Assembly (NCBI GenBank): GCA_023362775.1
Contig: JALMGJ010000002.1
Span: 57,196,914 to 57,260,913 of the forward strand
Direction: 5' to 3'
DNA length: 64,000 nucleotides
DNA from: Charina bottae
Taxonomy: Eukaryota > Chordata > Lepidosauria > Squamata > Charinaidae
Part shown: piece by piece, positions 32,606 to 43,785 of the stretch
Layout: the number at the start of each line of letters is the position of its first letter
Numbering within the stretch: the first letter of the stretch is position 1
The notes under the pieces: model-generated
Seen by the model: the letters and a program-made list of their open reading frames with translations, nothing else
What the model was told of the DNA's origin: nothing
The model's database searches: none
Position numbers and translations under genes: made by a program

Positions 32606-33644
32606 CTTCTATAAATAATTGAAATACACTTACTAATGTTGAATAGCATTTTGCTTTTGCAAACCTCTGATCACATAGGTCAAAAGAAATATCTCCAATG
32701 TCAGTAAAACATTTTGAAGACTGTTATAACATTTTTTCTAGTCTGTTTGTCCAAAACAAAAACTCTCATTAAATATGAAAAGGTAGAATTGCAAACTTCA
32801 ATTCTCATTTTCAGCAAAGATTTTGAAAAGTTAGCATGTCCTACAGGCTGGATCTGATCAAGGAACAATTAAAGACTGTAGTAGAGTTCACTCTAGATAA
32901 GTGAAATCCATGTCTCCCCAGAGGAGAATCAGTTGAGTTCAGTAAATTTACTCCCAACCAAGAAAGCATACAATTGCATTCTCCTAGGTCCATGAACATC
33001 TTACTCTGATTTTACAGACTGTGGTTTTTGTAAGGCCTACTAAGAAATTAAAGATATTAAAAACACTGCAGCTATGATAAATCAACAGTTATTCTTCTGC
33101 AAAAATAAATGTTTACCTATCAGTTCAACTCTGTTCAAACTACTGTCAGAAGTCCCTGGGCATTCACAACAAAGTTGCCTTGGTTAAATTTCATAAATTT
33201 CCACTTGAAAGTTCCTTGGAAAAGTGAGTCTGTCCCCATTTTAAATGGATAAAATGTTAGGGCTATGCAAGGAAGGCATATTCCACCTAATTGTTTTGCT
33301 TAGCAAGGAGTATGTGTTACATCTTGCAGAGTGACAGCTGGTGGCCTTGCCTCGAAGGAAGTGACTTTTGCACACGGGTCTTGCAGAAGCCGTTATCTGT
33401 AAGTAAGAAGAAATAGGCAACTGCTTTGCTGCTTAGAAATGGGAAGGGGCGTTTCACTTCACATTTTTTTTGAGGCAGTGCCTCTTCAAGGTTCTGCTCA
33501 TGCTTATAAAATGTTACATTTTTTCTGGAAATAGGACGTGCTCTCTTTTCAAAATCTTTGCTGAAAATGAGAATTGATGTTTGCAGAAACAGTTCCCTAA
33601 GTAAGACTAATACCAGAGTTGCTCCAGATTCCAGTGTAATATAA
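32606..33644. other. Unassigned sequence
   Basis: No gene or repeat recognised. Confidence 0.45.
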
Positions 33645-33730
33645 TTTTATTTATTTATTTTTATTTATTTATTTTTCAATTTCTATTACCGCTCTATCTC
33701 CCCCGAAGGGGACTCTAAGAAGTCACATTT
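33645..33730 (-). mobile_element. L2-like LINE 3'-tail stub
   Basis: TTTATTTATTTTTATT run and ATTACCGCTCTATCTCCCC then GGGGACTCTAAGA: the antisense terminus only, truncated within 90 bp. Confidence 0.65.
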
Positions 33731-35846
33731 TAATTACTAAAATATGTGAAGTTAATTTCTATATATTACTGTACTGTACTGTTCTTATCCCTGGAAAGGT
33801 GAGAAAACTCTCAGGATCTCTATGGCAAGATTTGAATCAAGAGTCTGCCATTTCTCAGTAATGACCATACTGAAAAAAAACTTATTTGAATGTGTTCTTG
33901 TTTTGCTGTCATTTTTATTTCTGGATTTATACGCAAGGTCAATAACAACTTCAGTGCCTTTACGATTACCAGTGGGATGTGATTTGTTATTGTGACCAGG
34001 TAAGTATGCTGATATATCTGTTATATTGGAATTGGACATAAAAAGTCATGCAGTCTGTTGAGACAAAAATAAGCAATGTGCTTTATACCTCCATTTTGAT
34101 GAGTTCTCTTCTACTGTACATGTTGGGAAAGAGGCATTCTTGACTACTTAATGTATGCATTCCTTGCCATAAAGCTGTCAGAGCTGAGCTTTTCTTTATG
34201 ATGCACTTTTATGAAGACAACATTTTCCTTCCTGTATTATTTAAGACTAGGTCAGGTGGATCAGAATGCAAGACTTATTTTTAGGTTTTTATAGGTCTGG
34301 GACAGATAAAGAACCATATGGTCATTGGGAAAGTTATACTTTACAGAAAACAAATTTATTATCAACATATTTATTATCAAAAGAATTCCAAATAACAAAT
34401 GTGTCTTGGAGATGTTTAAGCTCCCTTTGACATCCACTCTAGTTGGTTCTGATTAAAGGCACACCAAAGGCATATAAAGACGAGTACTATCATATTTATC
34501 TGTGGGAAGTAGGTCAAGAAAGCAGCAGAAATCACTATGTTTGCTGTATTCTCCACTAATTTTAAAGGTTTCAGCTGCAAGTCACAAAGCTAATTTAAGT
34601 TTTCATATACATGGTGCACTGCATGATGTTTTTTTCTTCCCCTGAGCAACACATGCCCATGCTGCTCCATAAATTACTTTTAAGACCCCCTGTGAAAGAT
34701 TATTAGGGCCTTCCATGCCATGTCCTTTCAGCACATTAAGGAAGGATGTTGACCATATCCAGACAGTAACAGGAAAAGGATTAATTATGACAGAGGTTCA
34801 TCAGTCAGGTCAGAGTGAATGAGAAGAGCTAGGAGGAGGAAGGAACTTCTGATGGGGAGATTGAAGCCTGCTGAGAAATTCAGAGGGAAGGCTGGCAGTC
34901 TCCCCTCCTCTCAAAAAAAAAAAAAAAAGACTTAGACTTAGACTTAGGATTCTTAGACATGTATGGACGGACAAAACTCAAAGAAATTAAACAGAGTGGG
35001 CAGAATAGTCAGTGGGCTCTGTCCCTCTTCTTTAAGAAGGGAATTAGAATTGGGGTCTCAGAAAGTCCATGTCTGTAGGAGGCTTATGATGGTGCTTCTT
35101 GATATCTAGATGAAAAAGAGCTGTCTTTGCTTTCTATGAATCAAATCCAAAAGCTGTCAAGCCTCTCTATCTAAGAATGACCATTCATGGAAGAGGATAG
35201 TACTCAAGTACTCTGAAAATGTTCTAGGTTTAAAAACACAAGAAGTAATATAACTTGTGACCCTGTAAAAGGTGAATGGTTAAAGTGAAATTCTCAGTTC
35301 CATTTCCCCAGTAGATTAACAATGTTTTGAAGTCCCTTTTCCATGAAAGGAGATGTAAGCTAGTATGTGTATGTATGTTTGACGGGGAGTCATTTTTCAG
35401 AAAAAAATTGCACAATAAAGTCACAAGTTGCATGTTGTTCTTTGGTTCACATAAAAGTACACTGAAACACACTTTCACATGTTGTAACTGTTTATAGATG
35501 GTCTCCCATAAATCACTGCCATTCAGTCAGAGTGCTATAATGAATGTGATTGGCAGGGACATGAAAGAAATCCATCACAGATTTCTTTTCAGGGAAAATG
35601 TTATGCTCTGCCAAAATAGAATCTGTTGCAGCAGGAATGGGCACTTAATACACAATGTCTGCTAGCATCCAGCTGAAAAACATTCTCAGTTCAAAACCTG
35701 CATACCAAACTGCTTGGGAAAGTTACATTAAAACCTGCATTTGACACAGCCGCTTTGAAAAAGAGTATCTATTATGAATAGTAGCATATAAAATATGTCT
35801 ATTAGAGAACAATGGATTTGAGAAAGATGTATGAAACCTATGCTTA
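33731..35846. other. Unassigned sequence
   Basis: About 2.1 kb with no recognised exon or repeat. A 17-A run at 34913-34929 is followed by three GACTTA-type hexamers (34929-34947); short ORFs are unremarkable. Confidence 0.45.
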
Positions 35847-36417
35847 TGAAGGATTGAACTCTATTAAACACCCCTTCCTATGGGATGTGTGCATGTTCAG
35901 CAGAGTGTATGAACTGTGGATGCCATGGAAAATCTTAATTAGGGACAAATAATTAATCTCTTCACAAGAAGGAAGTCTTGATTGCATCCACCACTGTTTA
36001 TCTCTTCACACGAAGGAAATCTTGATTACATCCACCTTTGTCAATTTCACAAATCCTTGTGAGATAACCAACTAACACCAGACCTCTCCCCTCCTCTTAC
36101 GTAAATTCCGGGATATTCATAATAAACTTCTGACATCTGTAAATTAAATTGTGATATCTGTAGAATCTTGACCTTTACACTGTTGGCAAGTCCTAAAAGA
36201 CCTTATATCCTGTGTGATGTATGTGTTAAAGAACAGAAATGTATAAATATGGATGTCTCCTTTTGTTCGGGGCTCTCCTTTTCAGAGGAGGTTGCCCCCT
36301 ATTACTTGAGCTCAATTAAAAGGGTTATCCTATTTCTCGTCTTGGTGTGATTTGATTTTGGTTTCTTCATACCAAGTTAAAACGTGCTTGGACACGGGAC
36401 CAACTTTGGGTCCAACA
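35847..36417 (+). mobile_element. Solo LTR of an endogenous retrovirus-like element
   Basis: 571 bp starting TGAAGG and ending CCAACA, flanked by CTTA at 35843-35846 and 36418-36421 (4-bp target repeat). Internal order is that of a retroviral LTR: two tandem 44-bp units (35957-36000 and 36001-36044) as a U3 enhancer-like repeat, TATAAATA at 36242-36249, a GGGGCTCTCC...GAGGAGGTTGCCCC region that can pair as an R hairpin, ATTAAA at 36315-36320, and a short U5. No adjoining gag, pol or env, so a recombination-derived solo LTR. Any residual promoter activity cannot be judged here. Confidence 0.75.
36242..36249 (+). promoter_or_regulatory. TATA box of solo LTR
   Basis: TATAAATA about 66 nt before ATTAAA (36315), inside the 35847-36417 LTR. 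Position and spacing fit an LTR promoter rather than a host promoter. Confidence 0.6.
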
Positions 36418-36631
36418 CTTATACTGAAGAAACAACTTGATAACATTATTTTTTTTCATTTTTTAAAATATACTTTGCAAAAGCATTGATGGAATAGATA
36501 AATATCTTACTCCCATTGAATACTTGGCATGTTGACATGCAACAGATCAAGGTATCCCTAACAATTGGATGAAAGTGTAAGTGCTGAATGAATGGGAGGT
36601 TTAGTTTCTATATTCATCCGACTATATCTAT

Positions 36632-36690
36632 CCATCCATCCATCCATCCACCCACCCACCCACCCACCCACCCATCCATCCATCTCTATT
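36632..36690. repeat. (ATCC)n/(CACC)n microsatellite
   Basis: Compound tetranucleotide tract: CATC repeats flanking CACC repeats. Confidence 0.9.
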
Positions 36691-36799
36691 CACTGCAGAA
36701 TGAAAAGCTTTTCACTGAATGTTATGGACCATAATATATCATGCTGGTCCAGTGAGGGTTGGTAGATACAGTAACTAGGGCTGAGAGAATAACTGACCA

Positions 36800-36895
36800 A
36801 AAGTCATCCAGATGGTTTCCATGCCTAAGGGAGATCTAGAACCTATGTTTCTCTGTTCCTAGTCCAGTATCTTAAACTACTACACTACCCTGGTG
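36800..36895 (-). mobile_element. Decayed Sauria-type SINE head
   Basis: Antisense central and head blocks (AAGTCATCCAGATGGTTTCC, ATGCCTAAGGGAGATCTAGA, CTTAAACTACTACACTACC) match other SINE copies with many differences. Confidence 0.55.
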
Positions 36896-37635
36896 CTTAC
36901 TCTCTCTACACACACATACAAACACACAAATAATATCCAGTCACTGGAGAGGTCAGGTACTGGGATGATAGCAGGCAAATAGGGAAAGTAAAACCATTTC
37001 CTCCCAGATTAGGGTTCTAATGAAAAACTTTTACTTATGTTAAGAACAAACATCACACTTATATCTGTGGAAATTTTGCTCTCAATGCCATTACCTTTTC
37101 AGGATAATTCTTTTTATTATAATTGCAACATGGAAGCAAAGAGGTAAACTCCCCTACCCTGGCTGCAACAGTTATCAATGTATTAATCTCAGCAGATATA
37201 TTTTTCACTCAGTCTCTCTCTTACACACCCGGGAATTAAATATAAGGATATTTCTTTGTTTCATTTAGGTTTACTCTGTGATCCCTTCCCTGCTGCTGAG
37301 TGAAGGGCTCTCCACTCGTCCTTGAGGTAATAGAAAACCATACTGTCATGAAATTTGCTGTAGACATTGCCAATTCCTACCCTGCCTCTATTTCAAGTCA
37401 CTGCAGCCTCCCAACTTCCCTCCAAAGTAATGAGTAACAAAGCCTAACAGATATGTCTAGAGGCTGACAGCATTGAAATAAAGAGTGGGGACTTACTACT
37501 TAAATGCTGGTACAGCTAAGAACTTAAGCTGTCTCATTCATGGGCTGGTCCCTAGATGAGGCAACGTTTTGGGTCACATGGCAGAACAAAGAGGTTGCTT
37601 TTTATGCTATGGTTAGATGCAAGTGGGTAAAAAAA
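36896..37635. other. Unassigned sequence
   Basis: Nothing recognised beyond a short CA-rich patch near 36905-36930. Confidence 0.45.
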
Positions 37636-37964
37636 AGGTAAAGGTTTCCCCTGCACGTTTGTGCAGTCGTGTCCGACTCTAGGGGCCAGTGCTCATCTCC
37701 GTTTGTTAGCCGAAGAGCCATCGTTGTCTGAAGATGCTTCCATGGTAATGTGGCCGCATGACGAGCACGGAACGCTGTTACCTACCCACTGAAGTGGTAC
37801 CTATTAATCTACTTGCATTTGCAAGCTTTCGAATTGCAAGGTTGGCAAGAGCTGGAGCTAGTGCGGGAGCTCACTCTGCACGCAGGGCTAGGGGTTCGAA
37901 CCTCCGAACTTGCAATCTTCTGATCAACAAGCCTGGAAACTTACCCGCTGAGCCACCATGCCCC
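37636..37964 (-). mobile_element. tRNA SINE, normal orientation copy
   Basis: Reference-like copy: tRNA-derived head at 37964-37880 (minus; A box TGGCTCAGCGG, B box GGTTCGAACCC), shared central block with TTGCAATTCGAAAGC, then a tail ending GGGGAAACCTTTACC. The tRNA-like promoter would drive pol III transcription. Its uninterrupted order shows that the copy at 24391 is inverted. Confidence 0.85.
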
Positions 37965-38231
37965 TTCTTCAATATTTCTTCAATATTTGGTAATACTTTA
38001 ATATTTGGTAAAATGGTTGCATTTGCCTGCTGGATTTAATGAGTGGGTGGAAAGTTCAAATGTTAGAGCTTCTAATCTTGTTGCTAAATTTCATTCTAGG
38101 TTCCCTGACAAACCTCATTAATTGATTTTTGTATTCTTTATTTCTTTCTCTTTTCTTTTTCCAGATTCAATAATCACCATTTGGTTGTTGTAATTATTAT
38201 GTCTTATATTGTTTCTTTTGGGAGGGCAGCA

Positions 38232-38637
38232 TGTCAGGACCTCTTTGAGGTTCCTGCCATTATTGCAAGTTGAGTTTTTGCAGATACGTGTCAGCCAGAG
38301 GCAGCACGCCGAAAAGGAGGGGGGGGTGCATTCCATTCTTCGTGCCAGGCTGTTCGCGGCGGACCGTTACAGCTTGTTGGTGCTGAGTCAGGGTCGCACA
38401 CCTGCACAGCCGGGAGGGGCATGCTGAGGAGTGGGAAAAGGAGATGGACAATGACTCGTGTTTGGAGAGGGCTGGCACTTGGGGGAAGAGAAGTCAAATT
38501 TCAATTATTTGGCGGGAATGGTCATTCAGGTCTTAACCTATGTCTTGACTTACATGTAACCTTAATAAACTTTTACTATCGTGCAATGCTTTGCATGGAT
38601 AAGTTTTTATTGGGGCAGTGAAGTTAAGAACATTACA
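38232..38637 (+). mobile_element. LTR-like element B
   Basis: 406 bp, TGTCAGG to CATTACA, homologous in its last ~150 bp to 30515-30879: TTTGGCGGGAATGG, AATAAACTTTTAC, hairpin GCAATGCTTTGC, TTTATTGGGGC, end exactly 23 nt after TTTATTGGG. Flanking pentamers do not match, so the left boundary or post-insertion history is uncertain. Confidence 0.45.
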
Positions 38638-38704
38638 TAATCTGTATTAATGGTTAATCAGTCCCTATGATATGTATATCTTTGAAAGCTGCTCCTGGAA
38701 GGGC

Positions 38705-38775
38705 TTTAGTTGTGGAGTCCTTGGTGCTCTCTGAACCTTGTTGTTTTCTTGCAGATGTTTCATTGCTATCTGGTT
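38705..38775 (-). mobile_element. Inverted terminal piece of Penelope-like element
   Basis: The plus strand here is the reverse complement of the tail at about 39018-39085 (GAAACATCTGCAAGAAAACA, TTCAGAGAGCACCAAGGACT). The ribozyme 5' half is missing. This gives the composite an inverted terminal repeat of about 65 bp. Confidence 0.7.
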
Positions 38776-38779
38776 GTTG

Positions 38780-39110
38780 ACAGATAGGCAAAGATTAACA
38801 CCAAGATTAGCACCAGAGGAGCAATCAAACAACACAATAGACCCTAATCAAGGAACTATTAACTCAGTCAATCAACCAAGCAGCAAACAACAACCCAATC
38901 AAGGTACTACCAAGGAGAGTACAACACCCCCACCAACACAGACAGGACAAGCCATGGTATATAAACAGAGAGCAAGTTACACTCCCTTTTTGCACTGAAG
39001 ATGTTGCCTAGCCTGGCAATGAAATGTCTGCAAGAAACAACAAGGCTCAGAGAGCACCATGGACTCCACAGTTCAACCCTGAGCTACAAATATTCTCTTC
39101 GATTGGGTGA
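38780..39110 (+). mobile_element. Penelope-like element 3' region
   Basis: Plus-strand segment with a low-complexity polar C-terminal coding tail (NQGTINSVNQPSSKQQPNQG and following, stop at 38996), overlapping a hammerhead-like fold at 38987-39036 and the terminal block CTCAGAGAGCACCATGG. It lies tail-to-tail with the GIY-YIG piece on the other strand. Confidence 0.65.
38987..39036 (+). ncRNA. Hammerhead ribozyme-like fold in Penelope tail
   Basis: Seen directly: stem I UUUUUGCA (38987-38994) with UGCAAGAA (39029-39036), eight pairs with one G-U; core CUGAAGA (38995-39001) fitting CUGANGA; stem II UUGCC (39004-39008) with GGCAA (39015-39019); GAAA (39021-39024); then UGUC with predicted cleavage after C39028 and a minimal two-pair stem III. 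Type I order. Hammerheads are known in Penelope-like elements. Deviations: one extra nucleotide between core and stem II, and U25-G26 in place of the expected C-G in stem III. Cleavage activity not shown. Confidence 0.65.
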
Positions 39111-39480
39111 TGATTGCTGGCAAGGAGGTGTTCTGGTCTTCTGGCTTTTCTGTTGTCTCTTATGAATGGTATGTAAATGTTGTTTACCTCTATGTGTCTG
39201 TTGATGGCTGCTTTGTCTGAGTGCCAAGCTTCCAGGAATTCTCTAGTGTTTTTGGACTTGGCTTGGTTTAAGATGCTCACAGTTTCCCAGTTGAAAGTAT
39301 GGTTAAGTCTGTTTATGTGTTGTGAGATTAAGGAGTTTTCATCGTGTCTTCTGACTACTAGTTGGTGTTCGTGGATGCGTTCTGCTAGTCTTCTGCCGGT
39401 CTGTCCTACTCTGTCCTACAGAGTTACTGAACTCTGGTTGTCCTATATACATGGTCTTCCAACATGTTGGAATGTTTCTT
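39050..39480 (-). pseudogene. Penelope-like GIY-YIG endonuclease relic
   Basis: Minus strand: MYIGQPEFSNSV (39470 region), frameshift, then RTGRRLAERIHEHQLVVRRHD, HINRLNHTFNWETVSILNQ, TREFLEAWHSDKAAINRHI. This is the GIY-YIG nuclease and following C-terminal segment that Penelope-like elements fuse to their RT (TGR.L..R..EH, then FLEAWHS...INRHI). The nuclease cuts DNA to prime reverse transcription. RT is absent. The frame runs into the inverted tail (RPEHLLASNH onward), showing the join is secondary. Confidence 0.7.
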
Positions 39481-39545
39481 TCTACTATACTAGTAATCAT
39501 GCAGTATATAATGAAATCTTGGCAAAAGGAAAATAGATTGGGAAT

Positions 39546-39602
39546 ACACACACACATATACATACATATATGCACGCACACACACACACACACACACACA
39601 CC
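39546..39602. repeat. (CA)n/(TA)n microsatellite
   Basis: CA tract interrupted by ATACATAC. The Cys-Val ORF on the minus strand is an artefact. Confidence 0.9.
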
Positions 39603-41124
39603 AGCCATTTTTCAACTCCCTCCCATCATATATTTGACCTTGAGTCATGTTTTCTTACTGTACTTATAAAGTAATAATTTTCCTCTTTTCTCGCCTTGAA
39701 CGCTCTTGTCTGTTTCTTGTCCATTGACTGATTGGAGAAATAATGAAATGGCAAATCCTGCACATTTTTCAAAGCCCTCAACTTGCTGAAGTAAGGTAGC
39801 AAGCTAGCTGAAGGAAAGAAAATAAATATTTTAAAAATTCTTCTGGACTTCAAACCAGCAACGTTTTAGATGCTAGGCAACAAAAATTCTGGCCCTTGTC
39901 TCATCCTGACCTTGATAAATGAAGAGAAATTAGAAGGGGAAATGTACTTCTTTTTATTGACTTTATTTCAAATATATAATTATTTTAAATAAACTGTATA
40001 GTATTTTTTTTAATGATGGACAAAGGAAAAATGGAAAAATAATTCTGAGATAATGAATAGCTCCAGGTATACTCTTACTAGTTCTGGACTACAATCAGAC
40101 TACTCTGTGTATAACAGTATGCTCAAATGGTGTTGGTATGCTTCCCTGTAACATTATCAGGGCAGGATACAGTAGGCAAGCATAAAACACTTATAATACA
40201 CATGGGGGCATATATCCAAAAGCTAAAACATCACATAGAACCTGCACAAAGCTCACGGCACCCCCAAATTAACAGTGTAAAGTTAAAAGGCCTGACTACT
40301 TGCATTATTCCAAAGGTCTGAGTGAACAGAACTCAGTACAAAGAACAGCAGAGGGAGGGCACAATAAAGGCTTTTCAGTATTCATTCCCAAAAGGATCTC
40401 TCCCTGATGATCTACTTAATTTCAGGCAGCAGGAGCCCTTGGAAGAGGGCAGGCCTCTGGAGAACCTGTTAAAACTCAGAAAGATATAGAAGAGGACAAT
40501 TTTTCAGGTAACCTGGTCTCAAGCACTTCAGGGCTTTACTTTTTTGAACTACTGCTTTAAATCAGAGGTAGCAGGAACATGCACCTCATATTCACTTTAA
40601 TGAATCAAGCAAAGCTTGAGCATGTGTGGGTCTTCTCAGAGGTTGTTAGTCTGTATTTCTCAGCTTCTCACACCACAATCCTGCTGACTTGGGTTATTGG
40701 GATATTGACGTCTGCCATCCATGGAATAGGGAGATGCCCTTGACCTCCAGAAGTGATTTTTAAAAGTCTTTCTCCCTTTATTAAGGTTGCCAAGCACTCA
40801 TCTGCAAGTGGGTCTCATGTCTTCTTTAAATCAATAAGGCTCACTTCTGAGACAGCATTGGAGTGGATGTAATTTGTGTGAGTGTGGTTTTCAGGACATT
40901 GTTTGGTTATGAACAAATAAACAGATGCATTAAACAGTTGGAAGAATGCATACAGCAGCCACACACAAACAACATAATGAAAGTAAATACTTATGATAAT
41001 GAGCATCACACCTTAAGGAGTTGTTAAAATGTGCTGTATACATATCAAATGCTCACCTACTGCTCAAAGAAAGTAAAAGCAAATCTATTTCCTTGATTTA
41101 CAATAACAAAAGAAGAAAGAAATG
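39603..41124. other. Mostly unassigned; L2-like scrap at 40495-40560
   Basis: CAGGTAACCTGGTCTCAAGC then TTCAGGGCTTTAC at 40505-40545 is an antisense scrap of the L2-like C-terminal region. The rest has no recognised feature. Confidence 0.4.
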
Positions 41125-41215
41125 ACTATTTATTTATTTATTTATATTTCTATCTTATATCACCGCCCATCTCCCCCCATTCCGGAGGGGACTCTGGGCG
41201 GTTTACACCAAGCCA
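41125..41215 (-). mobile_element. L2-like LINE 3'-tail stub
   Basis: TTATTTATTTATTTATATTT, ATATCACCGCCCATCTCCCC and GGGGACTCTGGGCGGTTTAC: the young-family terminus, only about 90 bp inserted. Confidence 0.8.
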
Positions 41216-41559
41216 CTATGCAAACTGCTGGTCTCATAAGGAACAAAAAGGGTATACTTCCTGCTCTTCAGAGGTTGAAACCATTTGTATGCAGGCCAGT
41301 AAGAAATATTGGTATCATGAAACAATTTTTTCCTTCTTACACCATAGCAAATAAAAAATATGTTCCCTTTGAATTAGTGTGTGTCACATAGCAAAGGTTA
41401 TTACAGTCTCAGATCCTGAAAGTGTATCATCTGATATAAGTAAAATGTTTTATAGGTGGAAATGGCCATCATTCTACCACCCTTTATTTATTAATTTTAT
41501 TTTTTTCCTCCATTTTTCATAGGTAATAGAAGGGAGACCTGGAACAGACAATTTTCCGA
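41216..41559. other. Unassigned sequence
   Basis: Nothing recognised. Confidence 0.4.
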
Positions 41560-41965
41560 GGACTGGCAAAAACCTGCCTTTCTCCCACTGTTTCTGTAAT
41601 ATCTGACACAGTGGGCATGTTCCAAGTCCCTTTCATCAAGCAAGTTCATCTGATGCGACCTAAGAAGCATGCCTTCTCGATCATGGTACTGTTCCTTCTC
41701 TAAAACTTCAAGCAGTTGTAATTCTGCTATCCCTTCATTCAAGCCTTGAAGATCTGGCTTTTTTCCCAGGCTCTGGGTTAAGCAGGGATATGTGTCCATC
41801 TGTATGGGATTATGTTTAGTATACTAGTGCTTGGTTGTTGCTCCTGGTTGTGGCCATCTTCTATTTTCTTATTTTATTTACTTATGTAATGTATTTGGGT
41901 TTTGTTTTTAATTTGTATGCTGCCCAGAGTCACTGCTGTGAGTTGGATGGCAATGTGTGTGCGAG
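41560..41965 (+). mobile_element. Old L2-like LINE 3' end, plus strand
   Basis: Decayed C-terminal coding (AAGAAGCATGCCTTCTC near 41663, GAAGATCTGGCTTTTTTCCC near 41748), then a 3' terminus TTTGTATGCTGCCCAGAGTC and GTGAGTTGGATGGC, a tail type shared with the 10868 and 56255 copies. Confidence 0.65.
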
Positions 41966-42856
41966 AGCGACAGGGAGGAAGGGGTGGACATTTACCTCCA
42001 GTCAAGGTCAGCCTATTCTTTGTAGGAAGAATGTGGCATTTCTTAATAGGCAACAAGGATAGAGTGTTCCTTCCCCCACCTTTCAGCTATAGGGCAGTTG
42101 TATTTGGGGATGATGGAGTTTTTTCTTTTCCTAGAAAAAATGGGAAAAACAAGTCTCAGGAGTTTCTTGTTGTGTGACTGAATACCAGGAAGTTATAGCC
42201 AAAGGTTTCTGTCTTCTTGCTGTGAAGATTTGCCTGGGAGAGAAAGGACTGTGACCTTTGGTTCTCTGAATGGTAAGCAAGGGCAAAGTGCAGTTCCTTT
42301 AGCCTCTACCATCTAATGAAACTCTTCTGTGACCCCAGAAAAGAACCTGAGATATATCTGTTCAAAGAGGAGTAAATCTTAAATCTTCTTAATGTATGCT
42401 GTCAATAGGGACAGTAGTAGTTTCCAGCTTTATGAGCAACCCTTTGCTGTGGCTGCAGTTCATTCCAGAAGAAGATAAAGCAAGCATTGCATGGGACGAC
42501 ACTTTTTTCCCTGGTGAAAACAAAGACTATCTTAACACAGCCTAACACAAAACACTCACTGGAGACTGAAGCCTGTATTTAATATCTTTGTGATATAGCT
42601 TGGCATCAACTTGGTGCTGAATGCATAGAGGAAAAGAACTGAAGTTGAGCCTCCATCGGGTCTGTTTTGAAGTCAGTTCCTCAAGGTGCTTTCCTCCATC
42701 AATTGTCATTAGCAAAAGTGATTCCAACAGGTTGCACAGAGAGACAAAAAATAGCAGATATGTTCCATATATATATATAGAAAGAGAAATAGAAAAATAG
42801 AAAGAGAAATAGAAAATAAAGAAAATATAATAATATAGTAAAGAAAAATAGAAAGT
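41966..42856. other. Unassigned; GAAA/ATAG-rich at the end
   Basis: No exon recognised. Imperfect (AT)n and GAAATAGAAA repeats occupy about 42764-42850, just before a SINE. Confidence 0.5.
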
Positions 42857-43085
42857 GCCAGTTTGGCCTAGTGGTTAAGGCACCAGGCTAGAAACCGGGA
42901 GACTGTGAGTTCTAGTCCCACCTTAGGCATGAAAGCCAGCTGGGTGACCTTGGGCCAGTCACTCTCTCTCAGCCCAACCCACCTCACAGGGTTGTTGTTG
43001 TGGGGAAAATAGGAGGAAGGAGTATTAGGTATGTTCACTGCCTTGAGTTATTTATAAAAATAATAAAGGTGGGATGAAAAATCTA
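42857..43085 (+). mobile_element. Sauria-type tRNA SINE, near complete
   Basis: A-box-like TAGTGGTTAAGG (42870-42881), B box GAGTTCTAGTCCC (42906-42918), central GCTGGGTGACCTTGGGCCAG and CCAACCCACCTCACAGGG, then a BovB-like tail (CTTGAGTTATTTATAAAAAT, AATAAAGGTGGGATG). Complete architecture of the SINE family mobilised by BovB in squamates. A-rich flanks make the target duplication ambiguous. Confidence 0.85.
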
Positions 43086-43281
43086 AAAAAAAGTGACTTC
43101 CCCTTCATCACAACAAGTAGAAACAATTTTAGTAATTTATCACCTTCTCTTAAAATACAACAAACGATCTCTTCTTCCCATATTCTATCTCTTATCTATA
43201 AACAAATCCACAAAGCGTCATCATTTCAGTCCTGATGGCAAAAGTCCATTAAGGGTTACCAGAGATAACAACATATCTATT

Positions 43282-43713
43282 TTAACCTTGATCAAGTAAA
43301 CCAACTTTATATTCCTTCCTTTTACTTCTAACTATCTTGTTCTTTAGTCCCTTCAAATGATGTCCTAGAATTTGATTTCCTTGATTTCTTTTCATTTTTT
43401 CTTTGTCCCTTCTCACAAAATTCTTCAACAGTTTTTGTAAATCCAATATAGGAAAATTATGAAGGTCAATCTCTTGGCTTGTTTTTTGTATATCCCTTCT
43501 AATTATTAAGACATCAGCAGGTTTCTTTTGTGTAATCAGCATAACATCTTTTCCCATGTCATTCTTGTACCCTGTCATTTGTAAATCCACTTTCAAGTCA
43601 GTCTCAGGTAAAACTTGTTCCTCTTCCATAACATCTTTTAAACACAGTCTATCTATAGAGGCAGACACTATTAAAATTAACTTCTGGGTCCATTGTTCAA
43701 AAATATCCTTCAA
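43282..43713 (-). pseudogene. 143-codon ORF, probably L1-type ORF1/5' fragment
   Basis: Open minus frame: EQWTQKLILIVSASIDRLCL, MEEEQVLPETDLKVDL, VMLITQKKPADVLIIRRDI, LLKNFVRRDKEKMKRNQGNQ, basic and lysine-rich. The T-rich plus-strand surroundings (43090-44060) look like an antisense LINE. My association with squamate L1 is from general impression, not a domain match. A small L2-like stub is nested at 43716-43785. Confidence 0.3.
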
Positions 43714-43715
43714 TA

Positions 43716-43785
43716 TTTTATTTATTTATTTATTATTTAAATGTATATGACCGCCCACTCCCCCACAGGGAGTGTCCAACGTTAA
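43716..43785 (-). mobile_element. L2-like LINE 3'-tail stub
   Basis: TTTATTTATTTATTATTTAA then TATATGACCGCCCACTCCCC. Only the terminus was inserted. Confidence 0.65.
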
